Positions 36,181 through 47,864 of a stretch of 64,000 nucleotides of DNA are shown in pieces. Every line of letters starts with the position of its first letter. Position 1 is the stretch's first letter. A program made the translations under genes and the position numbers. This DNA is from Pisolithus tinctorius (lineage: Eukaryota > Basidiomycota > Agaricomycetes > Boletales > Pisolithaceae), in NCBI GenBank assembly GCA_024663395.1, contig JANFAH010000013.1, positions 620,001 through 684,000 of the forward strand, in the 5' to 3' direction. The notes under the pieces were generated by a model. That model made no database searches. It was not told where the DNA came from and was given only the letters and a program-made list of their open reading frames with translations.

Positions 36181-37060
36181 GAAAGTCCAATTTGGACCCC
36201 AGCTACCCTTTCATTTGATGTATAATATATATATATTACGGAGAAAACATTTTCTCCAACCATATCAAATTGCTGCCCTGGAGAATCTCCAGCTAGGGAA
36301 TGGAGAATCTCCAGGAATGGTGGTGGAGAATCCCCAAAAGTTGGGAATTCCCAACAAAATGACACCTATTAGGTTAATACTTATATCAAAATCTCCAGAC
36401 CTAATAGGTCTCTGAGGGGGGTTGACTGAAGTGCATTTTGTGAGAGGAATCCTTTACAGTTGTGATAGTTGGAACATATAATTGAAGGGGGGGATACAGG
36501 AATGTGGCAGCCATCTATTGCACCAATCACATTCTGAAAGTACAGCCAAAATTTGGGGTTGCATTGGATCTTCAGATGGATGGCTTCACCAGTCAGAAAC
36601 TGGACATAGGTGATATAAAAGGGCAGTTCTGAAAATATGAAGAGCAATTTCTTGAAGTACCTGTAAACACATATGAATATCTGATTTGTTGCACATATTT
36701 TGTATTGAACTCACCAAGATATTGTGTCATTTGACTGCTGAAAATGCTTGCCAACGTGCCTGACTGTCAGGCCAGTCACACATGTGTACAGGAAAATCAC
36801 AAGCTGTTCCTCCAGAGTAACAAATTTTGAGTTGCTGTGACCAATCTCCCACAGCTCCTCTATGAGCTGAACAAAAACCTCCTTGCACATACCAAGTTCA
36901 CAGTGGATATGATCAGGGTGACCAGTCAGGAGTTCTTGAACCCACATATCTCTGGAGAGTTTGGATGTGTGGTACAGTATCAGCTCTCTGCAAACACTGG
37001 AGCCAACTAGTTCAGCCAACAAGACTAGAAGCATCTGGAGGGCAGTCAAAATATGCTGCA

Positions 37061-38605
37061 GTAGAGCTCAGCACACATTGGGATGATCAGGTGGCATCTC
37101 TGGAGGAGTTCAATCTCTGACATACTGCTGGACCTTATGCTGAATGTGTGTGCCACCCATCAAACAAGAACAATCTGACAAGTTTGTGAACTGCAACTGA
37201 ACTGCACTTTCCATACAAGCTCTAATGCAGTATCCAACCACCTCATCCACAACATGAGGAAAAGGAGATTACCCACTGCTGTTATCAAGTTTGACTCACT
37301 AGGTGTCCATGTCCACCTCCTACCAGCAGCACTTACTATACAGAAAACACTCTTTGCAGCATACTTGCACATGTCCACCCTACCTGAGAAACACCCACCA
37401 CACCTCCATGTCCTCCACATAGCCAAACACTATGTTTGACAACACTGCTTGGCTCTGCACCATCTCTCCCATGTGTTCCATGTCACCCCATCAGAGGTTG
37501 AAACCATCTACCCATGCATGTATCACCCCAGTGCAATCCCCCTGTTCAGCACATCCATCACCTCAAACAAGGAAGAAGCCATCATGCTACACCATAAGAA
37601 CTGCAACCCAACAAAGGTATACAGTGAGGGACAAAAGCATTGCAATGTTTGAGGTGTGATTTGTTGCTGATGTAGCTTGGGCTATTCTGCACAGATAATG
37701 ATGATACCTATACCATTGGAATGGGGTGACTCTAAGCTTTCCAGAGCACTAATGTTCAATTAAAACAAAGCAATACATGCAGAGATACACCCTATTCTTT
37801 CCAAAAAGTGCATTGCAATGCTTTTGTCCCTGACTGGTGAAATAGTGAAAAGTGGCACTTCAGAACATGATGGACAAACCAGTCCCCTCCCAACCAATGC
37901 ATTTCTGGCACAGGAACACCAGTATAGAAGTTAGAAATGCATTGGTTGGGAGGGGACTGGTTTGTCCATCATGTTCTGAAGTGCCACTTTTCACTATTTC
38001 ACCAGTCAGGGACAAAAGCATTGCAATGCACTTTTTGGAAAGAATAGGGTGTATCTCTACATGTATTGCTTTGTTTGGACTGAACCTTAATGCTCTGGAA
38101 AGCTTAGAGTCCCCCCTTTCCATTGGTATAGTTATCATGATTATCTGTGCAGAATAGCCCAAGCTACATCAGCAACAAATCACACCTCACAAACATTGCA
38201 ACACTTTTGTTCCTCACTGTACACTGATGGCTCACTCATTAATGGAAAAGTAGGTGCAGCAACTACCATATACATTGAGTCACACCACATCACCACAATG
38301 TGCTACCACCTCAGCTCAGCAAGGAAACACACTGTATACAAAGCCAAAGCAGTAGCCATAATGCTTGTGGCCCACCTACTTCACACCACAAGAGATGTCA
38401 TGTTCCCAGCCTCCATCTTTGTTGATAACCAGGCTATTATCAGAGCAGGTGAGAACATGCTATCTAAACCAGGACATTATCTCACCTTGTGCTTCAGAAA
38501 AATGTTCAGATGACTAGCAGAGGACATACACCTAGGAAGAGGGGACATCACCCTGCACTGGATTGCAGGTCATGCAGGTATACCAGGCAATGAACTCACA
38601 GATGC
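37061..38605 (+). pseudogene. LINE (non-LTR retrotransposon) C-terminal fragment with RNase H
   Basis: The plus strand reads ALMQYPTTSSTT-like sequence and MRKRRLPTAVIKFDSLGVHV near 37254, typical of the region after a Tad-like LINE reverse transcriptase. RNase H then starts KVYTDGSLINGKVGAA (first catalytic Asp), interrupted by a MITE between V and Y. It continues through YKAKAVAIMLVAHLL, SIFVDNQAII (Asp) and, after a stop, LHWIAGHAGIPGNELTDA near 38560. The 3' end is cut by repeat copy F. A stop near 37439 and another at 38511 show it is dead. Confidence 0.75.
37622..38219. mobile_element. Palindromic TA-flanked MITE (598 bp)
   Basis: The element starts CAGTGAGGGACAAAAGC and ends with the inverse, with TA at 37620-37621 and 38220-38221. 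Arms of about 290 bp are inverted copies (GGACAAACCAGTCCCCTCCC against its inverse near 37950). Removing the element and one TA rejoins the RNase H frame to give KVYTDGS. Same family as 26345-27552. Confidence 0.9.
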
Positions 38606-39329
38606 TGTGAGTCAAAGTGTGGGAAGGTGGTGAAAACCAACCAAGTCCAACAACAAAGAAAAATAAGAGTGAGTGGTGGTTTGCCTCTGTGGAACCTGGA
38701 GTGCAGAAAAATCTAAAGTGGGGGGTTTTTGATGGCAGGTGCTCCTAGCACAAGTCCTTGACAAGTTATGCAGGAGAAGATGAATAGATGATGACTGGAT
38801 GGGGGATGCTGAATGGAATGAAGGTATTCAGCTGAAAGGACTCCTTGCACAAGTTGACAATGAGTTATGCAGGAGTAGATGAACAAGGGATGACTGTGAG
38901 GGGGGGGATGCTGAGTAGAGTGGTGAGCTTCAATAGGGAATGCTCCTGGTGCAACTCATTGACAAGTTACACAGGAGTGAATGGATGACTAAGCAAATTT
39001 GCTGACTAAGCATGGATGAGACTGCAGATGATGAATGAGCCTCAACTACCAAGGATATGAATGGTGACAGATAGACTCTGCCAAATGAGCCTCAACTGTT
39101 GACAACAAGTTATGCCTGAGCAGAACTGACTGCTGACTTCTGAGTGACTTCTGATTGACTTGGGTTGTAGCTACATAAGTATGTGGGGGTTTATATACTG
39201 TGGGTGGGGGAGCACAGCCTATGACAAACAAGGCACAAATGCTTGGTAAGTAATGAATAAGGACTGTAAGCAATGAGTAATCATGATGAGTAAGCAAGAA
39301 ATGAAAAGTAAGCAAGGAAAGAAGATTGA
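38606..39329 (-). repeat. 1.85-kb TG...CA repeat, copy F (3' part)
   Basis: Starts TGTGAGTCAAAGTG at 38606, inserted in the LINE RNase H coding region, and stops at 39329, where Tc1 sequence begins. It contains the reverse of the TATA-like box near 39195 and the ACTTGTCAAC-type repeats, but not the ORF. Confidence 0.85.
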
Positions 39330-40548
39330 TCAGTGAATGCCTGTAGGAGCACTCTCATAACCTGAGAGGCATCTCTTGAGGTGATTCCAAGTATGCTCAA
39401 TGTGATTAAGGCCTAGAGATAGTGCAGGCCAGTCCAGAAGGTCAATTTCCTGTTCTTCCAACCAACTTTGGGCTCTCCTAGAGGTGTGCTTGGGGCCATT
39501 ATCTTGTTCAAAGATAATGTGACCTTCTGGAATTCCAGAATCCTCCAAGCTTTGCAGCAGCCCCTGCTCCAAAATGGCCACATACTGTTCAGCATCCATC
39601 CATCCTTCAACCTCACTCAAAACCCCTACTCCATTCCACCTTCTGCAGCCCCATACCATCAGTGAACCACTTCTGAACTTAACTGTACCCTTGACCTCTC
39701 TAGCAATTAGCCCTTCACACTTCTTTTTCCACACATACTCTTGCCCATCTCACCCAGTCCTATGTATTTAGGTCTCATGTGACCATATAACTCTCATCCA
39801 GTCCTCCACAGTCCAATTCTGGTGCTTGAGAGCAAAGGCTAGCCTTCTCTTCTTGTGTCCATTAGAAAGCAAGGGCTTCTTTTTCTTGACCACAGCCTTT
39901 ACAGAGGCTTCCTTGAGGGTATTTCTCACAGTCTGTGGCAGACAGGAGTATCAATAATAGAAGTAATGGATTGAATGGCATGGACAGCATTTTTGGCCTT
40001 GCCAGTAATGATTTGCTGAACAATAGCCCTTTTGTTGGTAAGGGTAAGCTTTAATGGATGGCCACCACAAAGCCTAGTCCTCTTGGCTGAAGTTCTGAAG
40101 GACCTGGCATACTGTAGGCTGCCCTAAGCCAGTTTGGGAAGCAATATTCCTGGAGGAAAGAAAGATCAAGAGAGGAGAGAGACATGTTGCTCTTTCTTTG
40201 AGAGGCAGAGATGGGTTTCATGGTGATGGTGGGGTTCATCTATAGTGTCTGACACCCAAATACATAAAGGTGACATAAGAGTACCATTACCAAATATATG
40301 TACTAATATTACAGTATGCCAGGGTCTAATATATGTAATTGAAACCTAAAGTCAAAAAACTGACTGCATGAATTATCATCTTGAAATGGCTGCCATTTAA
40401 TCAAACCTTATCCAAAACCCTTGACCCCTGCACCAATAGAGAGCCAATGGTAAGGGCTTTGTTTCATATACTTGTAGGTTAGTGGGTATGGGGCAGTATT
40501 AACTTTAGTGAAAAATGTCCAAACATGTGGTCAGTTTTTTGAGCCACT
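39330..40548 (-). pseudogene. Tc1 transposase relic with one terminal repeat
   Basis: Reading leftward from 40239: KPISASQRKSNMSL, then a broken helix-turn-helix, KAVVKKK-type sequence, WTVEDWMRVIWS (first catalytic Asp region), and an open frame at 39734-39330 with GSLMVWGCRRWNGVG, FEQDNGPKHTSRRAQ (second Asp) and DWPALSLGLNHIEHTW (third catalytic residue, Glu). The SPDLNPIE consensus is altered. The 5' inverted repeat (CAGTGGCTCAAAAAACTG read on the minus strand) ends at 40548 beside TA; the other end is missing at 39329. Several stops interrupt the N-terminal half. It belongs to the family that gave rise to the MITE at 24010. Confidence 0.85.
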
Positions 40549-41897
40549 GTAAGACCCCAAAGAGAACCCAAATGAGGTCTCTGAACAATGTATTGCAATC
40601 CTTTACATTACAGACTCATCCCTTCACATGTAAAGTGCATGTAGCCAAAGCAGTGTTCATGACACCACCAGTGACATCAAGGAGAAATGTAAGGAAGCAA
40701 CATGTAAGTAAAAGAAAGGCCTAGAAGGGTGTAGAACCCTGTGTCAAGATTAAATGAGATAACTATGATAAGATAAAACAAAATGAGAGGGGATGACAGA
40801 CCCAGGAGGCTGATGATGCCCAAGTCAGATCATGAAGAATCACAGGTGCAATATCCACAATGGTGTTCACTCAGCCCTCTTCATTGGCATCATGTCAGAT
40901 CAGGACTAGTGCAAGTAGTGATTCCCAGCAACCAGCTATGACAAGACTGTTGAGCTTTGCCAACACTGCAACATCTATGGTTACATTAGCCATCAAGAAC
41001 AATGACCATACCATATGCCTTCACATTCACAATGCCCTATGTGAATGTACCAATTTCAATGTGCCAATCTACCAGAATCAAGAGGAAATGGTACAAATGG
41101 AAAAAGAGCTGCATACTATGATGAGGTGCTGGAGAATGGTATAAGGACATCACCTGGGTAAGAGTCATGACCAGGGGGATGACACAGGGCTAAAGCAACT
41201 TTTGACAGTATGTATGTGATAGCTTTCTGGGAAAAATCATTGTAGGTAGTGAGCATTGTGAGTTTGTCAATACCAGAGGGGGCAGAGGGATGGAAGAGAA
41301 TATTGGCTGGGGGCATGGTTACTAGTTGATCCCCTTGGTAAATTATTGTGCTGTGCTTGGTTGTAACATGTACTTCACACCAGGTAGTACATCATGAATT
41401 GTTATTGAAAGTGGGGTGTGATAACCTGTGGTATGTGATATCAGTGGACATCAGTACAATTAGCAGGTAAAATGATCATTGGAAAAGCATAGGGGATGAA
41501 CTAATATGTGGTAGTACAGCAGCAGGTATACCCAACATGAAAATACAACTTAAGACATCATTTGTTCACTGGAATGGAAACATTTGCACCACTCCTTGCC
41601 ATGGGCCATCTGACTCAAGTCCAACTCTGTGCAACAACCTCTAGGAATGACTTGTATGGTCCACATTGAGTAAAATGGACTCCTAAGTTTTAGGGGGATC
41701 CAAAGTAGTAGTTGTCCCTTTGGGCCTTTGATCCAGCCATTATCATGTAACCTGACTGCTTGGCCCAGCATAGCTGCCTGTTGCACAAACCCACCAACAA
41801 GTGCATCACTATTATGCAGTGCATGTGAGGGGTCAGATGAAAAGCAAATGGGATATCTCTTGACATCTGCACTTTTATTAAGTGAAAGAAGGATAGG
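40549..41897. other. Stretch of unidentified repeats
   Basis: ORFs of 60-95 codons occur on both strands (for example 40860-41144 plus, 41690-41965 minus) but none matches a family I know. Composition is like the transposon-rich part and unlike the gene island. The right-hand end may include the 3' untranslated part of the NACHT-WD40 gene. Confidence 0.4.
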
Positions 41898-44800
41898 TCA
41901 CAGGTAGAGGTACATACCATCTGCAGGGGGGAATGGATGAAGCATGCTGGAGGGGTGGGATACAATCAGTGCCAACTGCTCATTCTCCCAGACCCTCACA
42001 GTGTTGTCCCTTGAGCCTGAGACAATCCTCTTCCCATCAGGGGAGAATGCAACTGAAATGACTCTATTTGTATGGCCCTCAAGAGGGCTGCCAATCTGCA
42101 CACCTCCCTCAACATCCCAGACCCTCACAGTCTTGTCCATTGAGCCTGAGACAATCCTCTTCCCATCAGGGGAGAATGCAACTGAAATGACTCCATTTGT
42201 ATGGCCCTCAAGAGGGCTGCCAATCTGCACACCTCCCTCAACATCCCAGACCCTCACAGTCTTGTCCATTGAGCCTGAGACAATCCTCTTCCCATCAGGG
42301 GAGAATGCAACTGATTCAACTCCAGAAGTATGGCACTCAAGAGGGCTGCCAATCTGCACACCTCCCTCAACATCCCAGACCCTCACAGTCTTGTCCCTTG
42401 AGCCTGAGACAATCCTCTTCCCATCAGGGGAGAATGCAACTGAAATGACTCCAGAAGTATGGCCCTCAAGAGGGCTGCCAATCTGCACACCTCCCTCAAC
42501 ATCCCAGACCCTCACAGTGTTGTCCCAAGAACCTGAGACAATCCTCTTCCCACCAGGGGAGAATGCAACTGATTCCACTCCAGAAGTATGGCCCTCAAGA
42601 GGGCTGCCAATCTGTACACCTCCCTCAACATCCCAGACCCTCACAGTCTTGTCCCTTGAGCCTGAGACAATCCTCTTCCCATCAGGGGAGAATGCAACTG
42701 AAATGACTTCAGAAGTATGGCCCTCAAGAGGGCTGCCAATCTGCACACCTCCCTCAACATCCCAGACCCTCACAGTGTTGTCCCTTGAGCCTGAGACAAT
42801 CCTCTTCCCATCAGAGGAGAATGCAGCTGAAATGACCCCAGAAGCATGGCACTCAAGAGGGCTGCCAATCTGCACACCTCCCTCAACATCCCAGACCCTC
42901 ACAGTGTTGTGCCCTGAGCCTGAGACAATCCTCTTCCCATCAGGGGAGAATGCAACTGAAATGACTCCATCTGTATGGCCCTCAAGAGGGCTGCCAATCT
43001 GCACACCTCCCTCAACATCCCAGGCCCTCACAGTCTTGTCCCTTGAGCCTGAGACAATCCTCTTCCCATCAGGGGAGAATGCAACTGAAATGACTTCAGA
43101 AGTATGGCCCTCAAGAGGGCTGCCAAGCTGCACACCTCCCTCAACATCCCAGACCCTCACAGTCTTGTCCCAAGAGCCTGAGACAATCCTCTTCCCATCA
43201 GGGGAAAATGCAACTGATGTAACTCCAGAAGTATGGCCATGCAGCAGCTGTTGTTCCAGTGGCCACCCTTTCAACCCTCCTACAGCAGCTCTAGCCAGCC
43301 TTGGGAATTTTGGCAAGAGCATCATTGATAGCAATGTATTGGAAGGAATAAATGGCAATGCAGAAGCATACAGGTGTGGAGTGCTGTACACTATCACACT
43401 GCCAAAATTCTGAATCAACTTGATTCCATCTTTTACCAGTGCCAATATATCCTTGGAGCCATCTTGGCCCTTCATTCCTGTGTCAGATGCCATCAAATAC
43501 TGTACATAGGGTACTCACCTGTAGCCATGTTGCAACAGTGCCAAGAGCATCTTCACCCTTTCCAACCATCCCCAGAAGACTTAATACTTCCAGCCAGAAC
43601 AGAATCTTTTCACTTCCAACAATAGCCTTCACCAACCCTGCAAGTTCCAAATCAAATCCTGTCTTACACAGATGCTGAGCCCAGAATTGACAGGAGTAGG
43701 AGAGATGGTGTGGAATCTTCTCCTTGATTCTCTTTGAAAGATCAGAAACTTCAGAATTGGCAAGGTAGGAGCTTTCTAATTCGCAGATGTTGAATTGAAG
43801 GTTATCATGAAGAATCTGCAATGATGCAAAGGCTAGGTCTGTTGTATGTTGTGTGTTGGAGGTTTGTGTGTTGGAGGTATCAATGAAGTAGATACCACTC
43901 CGTGAACGATCCGTCAGGAAGTCATAAAAGGATGCATGAAGGGGCCGCACAGCAGAGACGCGGTCCACGATGCCACCCAGCACCGGAGACATGAACTCGA
44001 GGATGAGAAAAATATCATAGTGCTCCTGCTTGCTTGGGAATTTTTCGCGCATCAAATTCAAGGCTGCCATGGGAAGAGGTTCGAGCGTCATCATGACTTG
44101 CCGCATAACGGAGTGATATCGTTCCAGGCCTCTCCCAGATTCAGGTATGCCCCCCTTCAGGATTTCAAAGTAAGTCGTGTCCAGGAGTGTTCTTCCTTCT
44201 TTCGACTCGAGAGCCATCAGATTGTCGTAACGTTCTTTCGAAGTTTCTCCAGCTTTACCTGGCTTGATGAACTCGCAAGCCAGACGAGCCCACTCGAACA
44301 GACCATCAGATTTTTTGACGACATTCTGGACTTCTGTTGCTCCAATGCCGGGAAAACGGTCAAGTTCCTTGGAAACATATAGCTGGATGTCACGTTCCAC
44401 CAACTCCCGAGGGACGTCGTCCAATGAGGTTGCCTTCACGTGTGGGACATCCCTCATGACACGTCCAATGTCCGGCAATGGTCTGGACGTCAAAAGGATC
44501 CGGAAATTGGCTGGCAGATGCGCCGCTTCTGATGATTTCAGGAGGCCCAAGATTTGCCTCCTCGATGTCTCCGGCCCACTTTCATCCAACGCATCGATTA
44601 CCACGACCACATTCCCAACTATCTCTCCATTAATCTCCGACAGCGGCTCCAAGATGAACCGTTTCCACTGCTGTAGCACATCGCATGTGGTCTTGAGAGA
44701 GTGGTCATTTGACACCACATTCGACAATGCTCGGCGAAATGCCGGATCACGATCCGCCAGATCACGGGCGATAGTAGTCAGAATCTTCTCCTCCCGTCGT

Positions 44801-45867
44801 TCGGCCTGCCTGTCGCGAGCAAAGCAGAAACAGGTGCCGGGTGCTTTCACATCCTTGATCCACGATGCGATTGTATGGGCAATGGCAGACTTTCCTCTTC
44901 CGGGCTGCCCGTGGAGCCACAAGATACGAGGGGCATTGACGTCACAAGTGGTGATCCAGTTGATGATATCCTTCAAAATTTCTGTCCTGGTGCCTTCGAG
45001 GCATTTCTTGGTCGTATTCAGGCCTGCACCAGCTGCGTAAGCCATGCCTTCGAGGTTCAGGTCTTCAAGCACGTGGGACATCTTGATCTGGATGTCACGT
45101 ATCGCGCGATCTCGATATTGTTGCATCAGGTCACCCAGATTCTTGATGTGGCCACAGGCGACCGTCTGCGGGTCGGAAACGAGGCTGTCCCCTATTCTTA
45201 TCACTGACGATGTATCACATCAGCACACTGGAACGGATCAGAGGACCATGACCATAGGACCTACAGATGTTCTTCTTTTTGCAATATTTTATGACGAACA
45301 GCGCTGCGGCACTCATCTCCTGTGAAATCCTCCGTAACGTCTCTTTCATGCTATCCATATTCTCAATGGTATCCTTTTCCATAAGAAATTCGTAGAGATC
45401 CTTCACGGTATTGAGGAGGCCAAACACCTCGTTGTCCATGTTTGCTTGATTGATGAGCAACTGATGAGGACTACGTAAGCGAGGGATCCATGAGAGAGAA
45501 GGGGGAAGTACTTGAGAAGCAGTGGTGAGAATCCCTAGCGCAAACTGGACATAAGGGTGGACCTGTGCGCTTACATCAAAGCGTGCAGGCGACGGAGGGT
45601 TAAGGCACCTACATTCGATAGGGTGGTAACAAAGGAGTTGAACAGTTTGAGAGGCTGGAGGATCGTCTGGATACTTTGAATCTGCGTCACCGCGGTATCG
45701 GCCTGCCCAACAAGACCCACAGCTGTTTGCAATACCTGGGAGATGGGCCTCATCTCAACCATTGCTTGTTGTGCATCATTGACCTGGCTGCCAATTCTGG
45801 TGTCGGTTGTCTCTGTAGTAAGAGGCTCTGATCGAGTCTGATTCGACCGATGGAAGAGGTGTCCCAT
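41898..45867 (-). CDS. NACHT-WD40 NLR-like protein (5 exons, ~1,252 aa)
   Basis: Exons 45867-45613, 45562-45512, 45460-45265, 45203-43519 and 43469-41898 join in frame across introns of 41-61 bp. Residues 1-230 are the helical N-terminal region common in mushroom STAND proteins (LSNVHPYVQFALGILTTASQ). The NACHT ATPase follows: Walker A GQPGRGKS (about 266-273), Walker B VVVVIDALDES (about 368-378) and LLTSRPLPDI. A helical spacer leads to ten WD40 repeats of 43 residues (about 805-1230), each close to HTxxVxSVAFSPDGKRIVSG. Such proteins act as intracellular sensors in fungal incompatibility and innate immunity. No effector domain is recognisable at the N-terminus. The intron at 43470-43518 was chosen because it keeps the frame; the nearer AG does not. 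A GTATGT just before the stop leaves room for one more 3' exon. Confidence 0.85.
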
Positions 45868-46481
45868 CCTGGAGAACAGCTTTCGAGATGTTTTTGCCGA
45901 CGGTCCAGCGACCGAGGGAGCGTCTGCAGAGGGGCGAGACGCTCCTTCCGACTGTTTGGGCAGAGATCAATAAATACCATCGCGTGCAAGGTATAAAATG
46001 TGTACTGAGGGAATGTTAGGTGCAGTCGAGCTGGGCCTTTCGGAGCTAAACAGACGATGTTTCCTCAGTTGCTTGCGAGCCATTGAGAAATCCGTATTTT
46101 GTGTAAGCTTTGTAGGCTGGATTCGAGGTTGAGAGGTGTAAATCAGACAGTAGTCAGACTCAGGTGTTGAAAGCGCCGACATGCTGTGGACGCGTTGCAG
46201 GTGGCACTGCTGGAGGTCCGCCTGGCCCCGCGTGGCCCTGGGCCAGATATGTACGCAGTGACGCTATCATCGATATCTAATGCTTATGATGAGGAATTCG
46301 ACTCCTTCATGCTCGCGTTGAACAGAACGTCGACGCCAAGTCTACGAACATTTTCGCTATGCAGTGGGAGCTGTATGTACTACCTTCAATTGCAGAAGAG
46401 TCAGCCAGCCAGGGGCCCCACACTTGCACCCCTTCCCTTCCCTTCCCTTTCCTCCCCCACCACGAGTCGTCATACCCACAG
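45868..46481. promoter_or_regulatory. Divergent intergenic region between NACHT-WD40 and Rab18-like genes
   Basis: About 0.6 kb separates two head-to-head starts. A minus ORF (46182-45967) is not recognisable. A pyrimidine-rich tract (CCTTCCCTTCCCTTTCCTCC, 46433-46455) lies just before the Rab start, as is common upstream of fungal housekeeping genes. Confidence 0.4.
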
Positions 46482-47709
46482 ATGGCGGCCCCAGTAACGA
46501 CGACACCAGTCGCCTCAACATCATCCGCCAACGTCAAGCTCCTGATTGGCAATGCATCTGTGGGCAAGAGTAGTCTTCTATTGCGATTCTCAGACAAGCA
46601 GTGGATACCCGAGGACGAGGGACTGCAACTATCGGAGTGGATTTCAGGGTGAGTCTTGTTTTGTAGGGTTGTTTTGTAGTGATCCTGGAGACTCTCGAGA
46701 GAGTCCCGTAGCGTATCCGACAGACACGCCGTATCTTGTATTGTTTAACGCCCCAGCTGCACGCGGGGACGAGATCCATATGTACGACGGCTTCGAGCTA
46801 ACGACTCTTTTCCTCACATAGGTCCACAAGATGGAAGTGGATGGCCGAAAGGTCAAACTCAGTATATGGGTCAGGTTCTCTTTCTTTCTAGCTTGCCCGT
46901 TGACTGACGGGGCGTTTCCTTCGTTGAACTTGGGCTCTGTGCTTCATCATGCGCTCGTCTTTACGGCGTACAACGCGCTGATCTTCCCGCCCATATGTAA
47001 CGTGGCGACATGATGTGCCACAGGACACAGCAGGACAAGAACGTTTTCGGACGATTACGTCGTCCTATTATAGGGGTGCTCAGGGCATCATAGTTGGTAC
47101 GTCGGTACCCCCTTCTCGTCTTGACTTATTCACGTGTCTTCCGTCGCCTGGTTTTCGGTGTTCTCGGTCTAATCCACGGGTAGTATACGACGTCGCGAAT
47201 AGAGAAACGTATGATGCGTTGTCCAAGTGGTTTACGGAGATCGATACGTATGTCTCGTCATTGGTGCCGAAGATCATCGTCGGCAATAAACTAGATAAGG
47301 TCATTTCTCATTTCTTTCGCTCCCGCCATTTCCTTCGTTTCGCCCTCGTCAGCCGTGTTCCAAGTTAACCTTTCACCTTCATGCATACGGTGGAACAGGC
47401 GAGCATACCTAACATACCCAACCAACAGGAGCACTCCCGTCAGATGTCCACCTCTGAACGGCAGACGTTCGTTACTCGCAAAGAATGCCTCTTGCTAGAA
47501 GCAAGTGCCAAAACCTCTGTTGGTGTACGCGAGGTTTTCGAGGATCTCGTAAAAACGGATACTCGAGACACCAGAGTTGTGGGCACCCGTGACACCCGAG
47601 TCTGGGGGTGGGAAGCGCGGAGATGAGGAAGATGGGATGCCAGGGACGATCGATTTGAATGGGCGGTCGGCTCAAGAAGACGATGGGGGGGGTTGGGTGT
47701 GCGTGTTAG
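46482..47709 (+). CDS. Rab18-like small GTPase, frame broken by one-base shifts
   Basis: Exons 46482-46648, 46822-46869, 47024-47096, 47184-47299 and 47429-47709 encode a Rab GTPase: G1 [10 protein letters not shown], effector region [24 protein letters not shown]3 [21 protein letters not shown]4 VGNKLD, G5 EASAK. The C-terminus ends GCAC-stop, a Rab CxC prenylation site. Rab18 proteins act on ER and lipid-droplet membranes. Three shifts are needed: one base missing in GAGGGACT near 46618, one extra A in GTAAAAACGG near 47552 and one shift in the G8 run near 47684. All are at homopolymers, and splice sites are intact. I read this as either a young pseudogene or uncorrected sequence errors. 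Confidence 0.75.
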
Positions 47710-47864
47710 TTGCAGTTGGAGAAGAGCATTCTGTGAGAGTGAGATGGGGCTACTAATATTGGAGGCAATTTTGGAATACCCCGTTGACCCTCACAAGTCA
47801 CTTCTAGATTTGAATGCATGAGCTAGGTAATTTTGCATGAAATATACAATCGCTACACGTCTAT

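Larger units (their letters stand above)
29369..36433. mobile_element. 7,065-bp fold-back element with 7-bp target duplication
   Basis: The ends are CACTTCAGTCAACC at 29369 and its inverse at 36433, flanked by CATTTTG (29362-29368 and 36434-36440). The outer ~1.85 kb of each side (29369-31230 and 34615-36433) are nearly identical inverted copies; the 126-, 114-, 68-, 66- and 64-codon frames in them translate identically on both sides. Each arm holds, from outside in, a terminal segment with GACCTAATAGGTC, a 44-bp tandem repeat, an LTR-like piece and a GGAGATTCTCC minisatellite. A nested CACGTG-rich palindrome (32699-33830) lies between. No transposase is encoded, so it must rely on one in trans. 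Confidence 0.9.
28630..37060 (-). pseudogene. PIF/Harbinger (HARBI1-like) DDE transposase, split by a 7-kb insertion
   Basis: The N-terminal part lies at 37049-36441 on the minus strand: LEEQLVIFLYTCVTGLTVRH, HFQQSNDTISWYF and VIGAIDGCHIPV (first catalytic Asp). The frame stops at KGFLSQN, where the 7-kb fold-back element begins. It resumes at 29361 with GLFICDFGLRFVYMLAGWEG, then DAHIYGDA, LPNGKYLLADAGYPSHQELL (second Asp) and a C-terminal part near 28905-29070 (ELFNLWHVSAQNVIE, then LLLAPEYDIDIQA). The acidic tail ends at 28630. Joining the flanks with one CATTTTG restores the frame. A TGA after NVIE replaces the usual Arg, so the gene was probably dead or dying apart from the insertion. 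Confidence 0.85.

Noticed and set aside
41944..43413. 489-codon ORF antisense to the WD40 region
   Set aside because: It is the shadow of the 129-bp coding repeats; the sense strand shows canonical WD40 motifs and splicing to the NACHT exon.
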